NCBI GenBank assembly: GCA_963281155.1
Contig: CAUJLY010000002.1
Coordinates: 6,138,001 to 6,202,000, forward strand
Direction: 5' to 3'
DNA: 64,000 bases
Origin: Rhabditophanes sp. KR3021
Taxonomy: Eukaryota; Nematoda; Chromadorea; Rhabditida; Alloionematidae
The notes beneath the pieces were generated by a model. The model was not told the DNA's origin. It worked only from the letters and a program-made list of their open reading frames with translations, and searched no databases. Each line of letters opens with the position of its first letter. The stretch's first letter is position 1. The translations under genes and the position numbers were made by a program. Below are positions 11,808-21,546 of this stretch, in pieces.

Positions 11808-12759
11808 AGTAATGTTTTACAAAATAATATCAAATATGATTTATTCCCCAATCTAAAAGGCAATAAAATAAGATAATTAAAACTTTTTAGTTGGTTATTC
11901 ATAAAAAGCACACAATTCAAGACATTTTTATTCAACAGTGAATAAATGCATTTATTTATGCTATTCTACAAAATATGATGTGACGTTTTCTCTTTTTAAC
12001 CACGAGATAAAAATTATACGCTTTCATTTTGTGTAATATTTTTGTGATCACGTTTAGTACATAAAGTATGGGACAAATTACATTTTAAGCATTCTCTTGT
12101 TTTTTGCTTTTGCAAATAAAAATAACAAGATTCGATAAATAAAGGCTAAAAAAACAAAAACGATGGGCTAAATGTTGATATATATTTTTGTTATTTAAAA
12201 AGTATAACCTTTATCTTATCACAAAATGACAATATTCGACACATCAAATGGTAGCGGCTACTACCAATTTACACGTATAATGGTACGTGTGAACAAATAT
12301 AAAAATAATTTTTTAACTGTAGACATTTATCATGTTTAGTGATAGTCTTTTATCAGGAATAGTAGACAAAATATCTTGTGTAAAATATTGCATTCGTTGA
12401 TTGCTGGTATTGCGTGGCAACTTGCCACAACCTAGGATCCACTTCTCCAAATGAACAAGAGTGACAAGAGTACTTGTGTTAAAACTTTTTATATTATCAA
12501 AAGTCGCAACTCGCTAAATCGAATGTAAGACGGTCAGTAGATTGCATTTTTAACCATCGATATTACATGTAATTTGCCCAATTGAATAAAACTTGTTTTA
12601 AAAACATTAAAAGAACCTTCATGATTTATCATAATTTTTAATAACAAAAAATATTACTTCAAATGACGTGTTTAAATATCACTAAATGGTTTTACAAACA
12701 GTTATCTATAACAAATCTATCTAAACAGAATAAGTCGCAAAATAATACACAAAATAGAG
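11808..12759. other. Intergenic, AT-rich
   Basis: About 950 nt between two tandem minus-strand genes. No supported gene. Confidence 0.55.
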
Positions 12760-14837
12760 TTAATATCTTGGATATCTATAGGTATGGAAAGTTCCAACTA
12801 AATTGTGCACTTTGCCTGTTCCATGGTGTGCAGATAAGTCTGTTTTTGACAAAGTAAATTGATATGTTGGTGGAGCTTCCTCTGCTGGGGTATCTAGAGT
12901 TCTGACAGGGGGTAATGGTCTTACCTTACGCCCACAATAACCGTCTTTCTTGTGGAATAAGCCGGAAGACATTTTGTAACCGAAACGACGATGCATCTGG
13001 GCAGAACCATATTGTAGGTTGTGGAATTCCGCATTCGATAATTTTCCTACCGTTGCCATGCATGTTTTGTGTAGGGCAAATTCGTGCTTGTGGGGCAACT
13101 GTAAAGTTTTGCATATTAATAAGATGAGTTATTTGAAAAACATACTTTTACAACAACGAAATCTCCCTGATGTCTCATTATTGTGGCATTACTGCCAGCA
13201 GCTGTAACAAACACTTCTGATTCTGTGTTGGGGTATCTTTCAATACTATTTACCAGAGATCCAATTGATAGAGCTCCAATTGGATAAGCACATCCATCAA
13301 CACCAATAATTGGATTTTCGGGTATGTGACAAGTGGTGGAAATTAATTGCCCAGCTTGCATACCTTCCGTTGCCAAAATCCACCTCTTTCCATCTTGGCC
13401 AGCAACTAAAGCAATATAGGAACTTCTGTTAGCATCCCTTCTTATTTCCAAAACCCTTTCTTCGTAAGTTTCGCCAGCTTCAGTAGGCCCGCGACGATGG
13501 AAGTCAATCATATAGTAGTCGAATTTAGTTCCTCCACCAATATGCTGATTCACTTTTCTACCTGTTTTATGGTAATTATACTTTAGTTCAGTTTTATATG
13601 TTGTTATTGGTTTGTATTTAGTTGCAAGCAAGTTGTTTATTTGCCAAAATATTTAGTATCGGATTTAAAGAGACTTCCTAAGAACAGTCTTTTAGACTTT
13701 GAGCGATGAAATTTGAATGTCACCTCAGGCTATTTATGGTGCATTCAAATCAAATTTAACGTAATTAATCATTCTTAATAATGTTAGTTCCTAACATCTA
13801 CTCAATTGGTGTTTTATTTATTCTAAAATGGAAGAACAGACTGCTAGAATCTAGAGAACCTTCTCTAAAGTTTCAAAAGAAGAGGTGGCAGCCTGTCTCA
13901 ATTAGCCGAAAGCAACAGTCTCACGCCATCTAAACCGAAAAAAGTTGTGCTAATGGCAAAAGTCTTCCTCTGACAAAAAGTAAGAATCATGCTATTGCCG
14001 GTAAGTCTAAATGTATACTATTATCTCATTTGCTTTAGAAAAGATAATGGCAATGTCTGTTAAGACATCAAAGTTGTTGAAGCTACAAAGAAAATTGGAC
14101 CAATGGATTAATTCTTGCCAAGAATTAGTATGACAATGCATGCCCCCACTGCTGCCATCAAGGACTCTCTTGGAATTGTTAGAGATTTAATGGCAAGCAA
14201 GAAATTAGATATTCAATTGGAACCTGCTCTAATTGATCCTGATCTAAATGTGCCTATGAAAGCTGACGCTGTAAGTTACTATTTAATATGTATATATTTT
14301 AATTTTTTCAGGTTGCTTCAAATTAAGGCTTTGATGAAGATGCTGAAGATGTCAAAGCTATTCTGATCGACACTCTTCGTGGTCAAATTACTAACAGCGA
14401 CTCAGGCAAGCTCAATTTAGATTTCTTAGTAGATACAAACTCGGAAGTTGCATAACTTATCCTCAACGACTTTTCAGAATGTAGATATAAAGACACATTA
14501 TGAAATATCAAAATATCTTTTTTCATATGTTATAATTGATTTTTTAATAATAAACTTTTCAACTTTGTTCAGTAAGTTACCTAAAATGAAAAAATTAGTT
14601 GAGGTCATTAAAGAGGCATTTACCTTGCGGGTTTCTTCCTCCTAATTTATTAACACGGAGCGGTTTGTGAGTATATTCGCCATTTGTTATCTCCTTAAGA
14701 TGTTCCTTATCCCATAAATATTGAGGTAATGGCTTAGTTCCTCTGGCTGGATAGGCTCTTGTGGCGGCGATCAGTCCTACTTGAGTTGATTTTGTTAGGG
14801 TTAAATGTTTTAAACCATTAGAAATAGTAGATAACAT
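12760..14837 (-). CDS. mrpl-2: Mitochondrial large-subunit ribosomal protein L2 (uL2m)
   Basis: Exons 14837-14624, 13561-13146 and 13098-12760; 322 residues. An N-terminal stretch rich in Ser, Thr, Leu and Arg (MLSTISNGLKHLTLTKS) looks like a mitochondrial presequence. KLGGRNPQ is joined across the first intron to GRKVNQHIGGG, the start of the L2 core, followed by the OB-fold region with LIST..HIPENPIIG and the SH3-like part with TAAGSNATIMRHQGD. The end, GLFHKKDGYCGRKVRPLPP, is the mitochondrial type and replaces the bacterial HPHGGG loop. The protein binds the large rRNA near the peptidyl transferase centre. The first intron (14623-13562, 1062 nt) is far longer than others in the window and carries an antisense relic; the second is 47 nt. 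Confidence 0.9.
13562..14623. mobile_element. Large repeated intron of mrpl-2 (copy A)
   Basis: Read in the host direction, the first 44 nt from the GT donor match the intron at 38508-39600 without gaps at 34 positions by my count, including GT at the start and a decoy ATTTTAG at 37-43. The match goes on through a run ending ATTATTAAAAA.TCAATTA and through the antisense gene to about 13760. The last 200 nt before the acceptor (TAAAACAG) have no counterpart. Because the similarity begins at the splice site itself, the intron, not just its content, seems to be the copied unit. The introner interpretation is inference. Confidence 0.6.
13828..14512 (+). pseudogene. Decayed gene antisense in mrpl-2 intron (copy A)
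   Basis: A broken gene on the strand opposite to mrpl-2, paralogous to the one at 38630-39516. Shared blocks include [32 protein letters not shown], a short intron at the same place (14001-14038, GTAAGTCTAAAT at its donor), IKVVEATKKIGPMD, and near the end AILIDTLRGQITNSDSGK. A second nested intron (about 14271-14311) ends in TTTTTTCAG. Several stops and frame changes interrupt it (one at the start of the block near 13851). The C-terminal I-E/K-A-I-L-I-D-x-L-x4-TN-x3-G pattern resembles the end of some GIY-YIG nuclease domains, but this is a weak likeness. Function unknown. Confidence 0.6.
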
Positions 14838-15335
14838 TTTTTACCTGTAATTAACAGCTTAAAATAGATATAAAATAACACAAATTGAAGTTTAACGTCA
14901 AATATGATCTTCTGAAGAATTGTTTTGGAAGATTGATACCTTGTCTACTAATGTACAACTAGCTTTGTTTTTATTGGATCTGCAATTGTTCGTTTTTGGC
15001 CAACATTTAGGATAATTTTAAAAGCTCCCTTAGTTAATTACTTTCTTTTTGTGTGTTTTTACATTTAAGTTCATTTTGAGGTCAGCCAAAGTTCAAATAT
15101 AACGTAATTTTGAATCTAAAAATTACTTTATTTTAATGCACCGTGCAACGTAATCAATGATTTAAAATCTAGCAAATTCAATTTTATTAATATTTACCTT
15201 ATTATGGCCTGAATAATTAATTTTTTAATCTGCACGTTCTCGAAATCTTTCCCATAACGAAAGGAAGTTGTAAAAGGTTTACTCTATCGTGGAATTTAAT
15301 TGTTTTAACTGATATCAATTTCGATAGTTTCAGAT
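14838..15335. other. Intergenic, divergent promoters
   Basis: About 500 nt between mrpl-2 (-) and the small mitochondrial gene (+). No gene recognised. TTTCAG ends two bases before the ATG at 15336. Confidence 0.5.
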
Positions 15336-15656
15336 ATGTTTGCTCGTTCAATCCTCTCCGCTAACTTGGTTAGAAATGCTTTGACTACTAATGCTAGACG
15401 TAGTCTTCACAAGGGAACTGACTCAACCCCACCAATGCGATTCATGTCTGTTGGAGTAAGTTAATTACCTATTTTACTCATTAACAATAAATTTTAGGAA
15501 AAAACCGGATTGTACTTCTTTATCGCTACAGTCTTCCTTTCATACCCAACTTATGTTCTTTGCAACTTGGACAATCTTCGCCCACGTCCTGAAGACGCTC
15601 TTTCTCCAGAAGTTCAAGAAGAGCTTGAAGCTCGCAGAGCTGCCAGAAAGCAATAA
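15336..15656 (+). CDS. Small single-pass mitochondrial membrane protein
   Basis: Exons 15336-15455 and 15498-15656 with a 42-nt intron in phase 0; 92 residues. The N-terminus MFARSILSANLVRNALTTNA is rich in Arg, Ser and Leu with no acids, like a mitochondrial presequence. After the intron comes one hydrophobic segment (GLYFFIATVFLSYPTYVL), then NLDNLRPRPEDALSPEVQEE and a charged tail. The plan is that of small nuclear-encoded respiratory-chain subunits of complex I or IV, but I cannot name the subunit. TTTCAG immediately before AT-ATG is a likely splice acceptor. It is too short in each exon to stand out as an open frame. A poly(A) signal lies near 15765. Confidence 0.75.
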
Positions 15657-15905
15657 ATTGTTGGGGAAGCAGATAGATTGGGAACAATCATTTTAGTAAA
15701 ACAAGCCACTACAGCCTTTTAAAATTAGGTTATGCTCTATGATTAGGTTATAATGCGTTCTTCAAAATAAAAACTTTTTATTCGTCTGTGTCTTTTCGTT
15801 AATTTAAGAAAAAATTACTATGGCTTTAATCAACTATCATATTACATTAACGGATGAAAGAATACAATTTTATTGGTGGCAAGCAAACAAATATTTATTT
15901 TTTGC

Positions 15906-16583
15906 TCAAAGTTTAGAACTCAAATGGAGAAGTGGACCCTTATACTCTTTTCCAGCAATTTTGAGAATTTGAGGTAGTCTATCGCTGCCAAAGAAACAAA
16001 CTTCTTTCTCGTTTCCTTTCTGAACAACTATCCATGGGGCTCCGAAGCATCCTTTCTTGATAGCGTCAGTTGTGTTTTGTAAAAGAACGGCTTTGATTTG
16101 TTCGGAATTAGCATCAACAAGAATCTTTTCCAATAAAGCTCCCTTTAAGCCAATTCTTTGGGCGACATCAAGGATATCCTGATCCAAATGAGCAGACTTT
16201 TGGTCAACCCAAATATTTTGCCAGAATTCTCTAGCTGCAGGAGCAAGGAAAGATGAATCATTGGCGGCGACTGATGTCAAGAAACGTTGTGCCTTCAAAG
16301 TGCCATGTTTAATGGCTGTTTCAAAAAAATCCTTTGGTTGCGTGATCTTCATTCCCCAATAATCAGCCATATTAGATAAATCTCTTACCATATACTTTCC
16401 CTTCGCAGGGATCATTGCTGGCGGCTTGTTCCCAGTCTCCTTCATAACTCCACCAAGGTAAAAAGGAATGATTTTCAAGTCAAAGTCACCATGTCTTTGG
16501 TATCTCTGAAGACTTTCGAAAGCTAAATATGAGTAAGGTGATATGACATCGAAGTAAAAAGTAACTTTTGTTGCAAGTGACAT
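15906..16583 (-). CDS. gstk-1: Kappa-class glutathione S-transferase, peroxisomal
   Basis: One exon, 225 residues. The DsbA-like thioredoxin fold begins at VTFYFDVISPYSYLAF, where the Ser of SPYS is the residue that activates glutathione in this class. The motif GAPWIVV near residue 181 is the cis-Pro loop that binds glutathione. FFGSDRLPQIL is the conserved end. The chain finishes in SSKL: SKL is the canonical type 1 peroxisomal targeting signal. In C. elegans the two kappa GSTs are split between peroxisome and mitochondrion, so this would be the peroxisomal one; exact orthology is not proven. TTTTTAG lies 5 nt upstream of the ATG, a likely splice acceptor. Confidence 0.88.
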   Translation of the reverse strand: MSLATKVTFYFDVISPYSYLAFESLQRYQRHGDFDLKIIPFYLGGVMKETGNKPPAMIPAKGKYMVRDLSNMADYWGMKITQPKDFFETAIKHGTLKAQRFLTSVAANDSSFLAPAAREFWQNIWVDQKSAHLDQDILDVAQRIGLKGALLEKILVDANSEQIKAVLLQNTTDAIKKGCFGAPWIVVQKGNEKEVCFFGSDRLPQILKIAGKEYKGPLLHLSSKL

Positions 16584-17015
16584 GACTTCTAAAAATAAAA
16601 AATTATTGTTTATGCATGAATTACATTAAAGTCAGACAAAAGTGTATCACAAATTGATTTGTCTGAGCAGTTGGTAAACTTTATAAACACATTGGTAAGT
16701 TGAGTAGTTTGTAGTGGCCTTAGATTTGTTAACATTTCGCATTTATAGTGTAGTTCCAATTATCACAAACGTGGTATAAGTGTGATGAAAAAAGTTATGC
16801 TGCAAACTTTGTGTTCAAAAGTATGCTCTAATTGTGTTAAAATTATGGCTCACATGGGTGAAAATTGTTTTTTAGGGTTTGTAAAAATAGTTAAACATTT
16901 TGAAAGAAATATATTTGTCATATAATCATGGAAGAAGTGATTTTATTGAAAGATGTCAAAAAGCAATAATATATTTATCTATACACTTAACTAGTCAGGT
17001 TAGAATAGTATATTG
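16584..17015. other. Intergenic, AT-rich
   Basis: About 430 nt between the kappa GST start and the 3' end of the NEK gene. Nothing recognised. Confidence 0.5.
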
Positions 17016-20000
17016 TCAGCAAATTACACATATTTTCGTATTTTTTTGAGTTGCTTTCACCTCTTCAAAAACTCCTGGAACTTTGTCTTCACCAGTGCTA
17101 TTTCGTTTGGTATTTGAAGGACTGTCAATTCTCTCTGGAGTGGTAGAAACCTTTGAATTGTCCAATCTAGAACTATTTTTTGCCAATTGAGCCAATTCAT
17201 TTTCTTTTTCCTATAAAAAATAAACAAGTTTGTGGATAATAAAATTATATAGTCTTTTTTATCGCATTACCTTTAATAAGACTTTTTGTTTACGTTCTAT
17301 TTTAGAATTTGTATTATCTTTTAAGTCACTTTTCAGTAATTCTATTTGATTAGTCAATTTTTCAATATTTTTCGTTTCTTCCGACTTTGGAGAATCAGGA
17401 AACGGAATGATTGTTGCGTCATCCAGTTCATTCCGCAGCCATGTATTGGCTGTATTCAAGTTTGAGCCATCCGCACTCTTCAATCCATTAACATTCTGTC
17501 TATTGAGGGCTGAATTTTTTCTGCTATTATTTGTTCGGGAGTCTTCTCGCCTCTTCTTTACAATATCAACAAAGGCATTCTTTTTGGTTTCACTTAAGGC
17601 CGTTCTGATGTTTGGCAAAATTTTGGGAGTTGGAGGAGCTGTGTCTATTTGAACAATAACCTCGCTTTCATTGCAATAAATTCCGGCTAATTTTATGAAT
17701 GGTTTTGAGTCAGAGTTGGAGGCAAAGCTTTCTAGCTTTAACACTAGTGTTGGCAAAGTTACAATGTATTCTTTGTCTGCAGCTATATTGTGGTTTTTGA
17801 TGAAAGGCTTGTCGATGTCAGTGATTTGAAAGCCATTACATTCATTTGAATTCATTAATCCTCTGCTGCCCCAAAAAAATAATTCATTGTCAATGGATCC
17901 GGCTAATAATTTATTAATCAAGAGTTTATTTTACAAGTTAGCTTTTATTTTAGATGTCTTATTGTTCAACTTTTTACTAATTATCTTTTTATTTAAATTG
18001 CTCATACTGGGTTTAGCTAAACTCAATGGGGAAGGGTGAAAAAAGAACACAAAGTGGTTATGTGCAAGCTCCCAGAACCATCAAAGAAAGTCGCTAAGAA
18101 CCTGGAATTCAGCTTTTGTCACAAGTTTAAGTGGCAGGTAAAAAACTGTGAGCACGGGAATTGTACTATCCGTGAAATCTACCTTCTCAACTCTGTCAAT
18201 GCTTGCAAAATTGGGGACATCTTAGTCAAACTTCTTTTTGATCTCAAAATTACTGCCTAATCATTTTAATTTTTTTGTTTAATCTTTTAAATTTTTTGTC
18301 TAAAAATGTAAAGATTGACTTACCCAAAGTACATAAATCACCGCATTGCATTAACATGCAACTCTTTCCTATCAAACTTTTTATAGGCTTCGAAGTGGAA
18401 TTTGGCATAGCACACACATCTAATGTCCCATTCCCTAATTCACCTGAACTGTTTTTGCCGAAAATATGCATTTGCCCAGACTCCAGTATTACACCCGTGT
18501 GGTATTTTCCTAATGTCACATCAACAACTCTACATTCAAAAGTTTTGAGCAAAGTTGGTTTCCAAACTTCGTTTCCTTTGTCATCACCTCTCTTGGCAGA
18601 AAAAAAGCCTTGTCTTTGGTTAATATTTAATTTGTTGTATGAATTATCACCCATTGCAAATATAGCCCCTAGTTGAGTTAACAACATAGTGGCATCAATT
18701 CCACATTGGACTTTTGTCACTTGATGCCCAGTCGGTAATTCAAGTTGCAACAGAGTGGGTATATAAATATGATCATTCATAACAACTTCGATTGTTGAGG
18801 ATTCTCGAATCCCAATTCTGCCATTTTTTATAGAACCGTACACATAAACCTTTCCTCCAGCACACACGGCTACTGCGTGTTCGTGACCACATCCTATGTC
18901 AATAACGTCTTCCCTAAACATTTATGGGTTAAGAACGTTTACTTTAAAATATATTTAACATTATCAAAAGCTTTGTTTCTAACATAAATCGAACACATAA
19001 AAAAAAGTTCACGTGAATGTTAACATTTCAAACAATTAAATATCTTCCACATTAAATGCATCAAAAAACCAGATTTTAACTGCGTTCATCACTTCGTCAT
19101 AGAAAAGTAGAAAAGCTAACAAAAGTTACATCAAAGTTCAATTTACCATCCACATACTAATTGACAAAAAACAACACACACAGGAAATGTCGACTCTTTT
19201 TCTTAAAAAGCTTAAACTAACCTTAACAAGCATTCCATCAACTTAGGTTTGCTTATGTCGTCTGTTAATCTTTGCGCTCCACTCATTTCTTTCTTCCCGC
19301 TAAAATATACGACTCCTTGATTTGATTTAAATAGGCTGAAGCCATTTCCTATAAGTTGTATGGTTGAAACAATTTATAAACATAATACTTTCCCTGTTTA
19401 AGTTGTTTTAGGAAACGGAAACATTATTTCTAGGCTATCATTATGTATACAAGTTTTTGAGACTAATATGACATTACTCGGGTGTCTAACAATTCTACTC
19501 AACTTGGTCTCAGTTTTATTTCAATTTTTATCAGTTTTATTTCAATTTTTTATCAGTTTTATTTCAATTCTATTTCAGTTTTATATCAGTTTTCTCTCAT
19601 TTACTCCAACAATATTTGAATGTTATTACAATATTCATTGTTGTATGTCTATTTAAAGTAGGATGTAATTCATAAAACACCCTATTTATTTTGCAAACTC
19701 TGTTTACTTTTGAATAGCCTATATATTTTGAACAAAACTATGTTTGCATTCTATTTACAAATTCCCTGTTAATGATCAATAACTTAAAAAATAATGCTTT
19801 TGTCTTATCTGATGATCAAGCTTTTGGCCTTCGGTATAAAATGAATTTTTTACATATAATAAAAAATACATTAACTTAATAGTTGCATTGAAGGTTGATG
19901 TTAAACCCTACACTCTTCCGTTGTGTTTAACATTATTTAATGATGTTAACTTTGAATTTGTAATTCCCCTTTATTTATGAAAATAGATGTCAAATTTCGC

Positions 20001-21546
20001 TAAACTATGATTGATAAAGATTAAATCAAAAAACTTCTTTAGAAAAATGTGCACATAATTAACGAGACTATTTGAGAGTTAATATTGTACTAGTGTCTAA
20101 AATTCGTCAAATAGTATATTATCATAACTTATTATATTTTAAAATTTGACATCATTACTCATCAGCACCCCCTAAAACATACCTGCTGCAACTTTGACAA
20201 TTTGCTTGTCTAGTAGGAAATCTACCAATTCACATTTTTCAATTCTATCCATTTTGTCTCCTAGTCCTAATTGACCACTTCTGTTTTCACCCATACATAG
20301 GACATGCCTATCTGAAGTTAGAACAATTTTGTGGGTAGAGGATATAGCTATTTGCGAGACCCTCATTTGATTTTGGGGTAGTATATCCAAAAAATATAGA
20401 GAAATGTTCTTGGGATCAAATCTGTATAAGGCAGACCATGGTCTTGTGAACCTGGGAATTAATTCATAATTTTTGTCAAAGCCGGAAAACCCGACTTTTG
20501 GTCCAAGATCCTCACTGGCTTGGTTGTACTTCCTAAGAGTATTAAGTAATTCAGAGGCTGTTGGTCTGGCTGCTGGTTCCACCTTCAAAATGTCACGAAT
20601 GATTAGTTTTAAAAAATTTGAATAGGGGCCTTCAACAGCTTTGTAATCTGCTTTCATTATATGATTAACCAGGGCTGGTAAGTTACTTGCTTCGAATGTT
20701 CTTTGTAAACAAGCCATTTCGTATAAAATACAACCACATGCCTACAAAATTTATATCATTAAGACCGTTTTTTAACTTCATTTTTTTCATAATTTATTAA
20801 GTAATAGTTGTATGGTTTTACAGTCTTAACATACCCATATGTCACTTTTGTCGTTATAGAATTTTCCTTCGCACTAAAAAATGTATTAACATTGAATTAA
20901 CTTATGAACCTACGATCTCCGGACTTAAATATAATGGAGTACCAATAACCGTATTGGCCCCTCCATCTCTTTTGGTATCAGCACCCATAATACGACTAAT
21001 CCCGAAGTCTCCAATCTTTACATCATTCATTTTGAGAAAAATATTAGCAGTTTTCAAATCACGGTGTAAGATATCGTGTTGGTGGAGATAAGTAACACCG
21101 TCCATAATTTGCTCAAACAGATACCTTAAAGTGTCTTAATATGTGTTAATATGTCCGTAAACTTACAACACAATTTTTTCATCTAGGTATTCATCTTGTA
21201 ACATAAGGTATTGACTTAGTGTACCCCCCTCGGCGTATTCCATTTCAATCATCAAAATGCCATCTTCATGGAAGGAATCATAGTAACTGATGACGTGTTT
21301 GTGGTCTAATGAACTTAGCAGAAAAACTTCTTGCAAAGCTTGTTCTCTTTCTCTTTGTGATATGCCATTCATATCAATTTCTTTGATGATAACCAAAGTA
21401 TCATCCAACTTTCGTTTATACAAAATAGCTGAACCAAATGCACCTGAACCCACCTTCTTAATTAGCTCATAATTGTTAGTGCCAACGCCCGATCCAATCA
21501 CCCCATCCTTAGAAACTTGCTTAGCCAATTTCCTTCCCTCAGCCAT
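17016..21546 (-). CDS. NEK8/NEK9-family protein kinase with RCC1 repeats
   Basis: Eight exons: 21546-21167, 21124-20914, 20873-20835, 20741-20183, 19348-19222, 18913-18324, 17902-17271, 17210-17016; phases agree throughout, giving 910 residues. The kinase domain (about 25-290) has GSGAFG, the lysine in VIIKE, HRDLKTAN, DFGISR and GTPLYLSPEI. RCC1-like propeller repeats follow (SDRHVLCMGENRSGQLGLGD, VYVYGSIKNGRIG, MHIFGKNSSGELGNG). A coiled coil (KLTNQIELLKSDLKD) comes after. This order fits NEK9 and C. elegans NEKL kinases, which act in mitosis, cilia or membrane traffic and moulting. The chain ends KICVIC, which has the form of a CaaX lipidation box and is not a feature I know in this family. 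Exons are spread over introns of 300-830 nt. Confidence 0.88.
18026..18260 (+). other. Unidentified antisense open frames in a NEK intron
   Basis: Inside the 421-nt intron 18323-17903, opposite to the host. From the ATG at 18030 one frame reads MGKGEKRTQSGYVQAPRTIK and stops; a second, overlapping, runs to 18260 with HKFKWQ and several Cys. Base composition is less AT-rich than the flanks, which suggests decayed coding sequence. I do not recognise it. Listed because four other large introns here also carry antisense relics. Confidence 0.25.
19495..19600. repeat. About 21-bp degenerate tandem repeat
   Basis: Four to five units of the form CAGTTTTATTTCAATTTTTAT with small indels, in the 833-nt intron (20182-19349) of the NEK gene. 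The apparent Phe/Ile-rich open frame over it is a product of the repeat. Confidence 0.8.

Noticed and set aside
13828..14512. LEM domain in the antisense relics ([21 protein letters not shown])
   Set aside because: LEM-3/ANKLE1 combine LEM with GIY-YIG, so it was tempting, but the spacing and key residues of a LEM domain are not there.
18026..18260. Ribosomal protein pseudogene in the NEK intron
   Set aside because: MGKGEKRTQSGY looked ribosomal at first, but no ribosomal protein fits the rest.
19468..19656. Phe/Ile-rich membrane-like open frame
   Set aside because: It is the translation of the TTTTATTTCAATT tandem repeat inside an intron.
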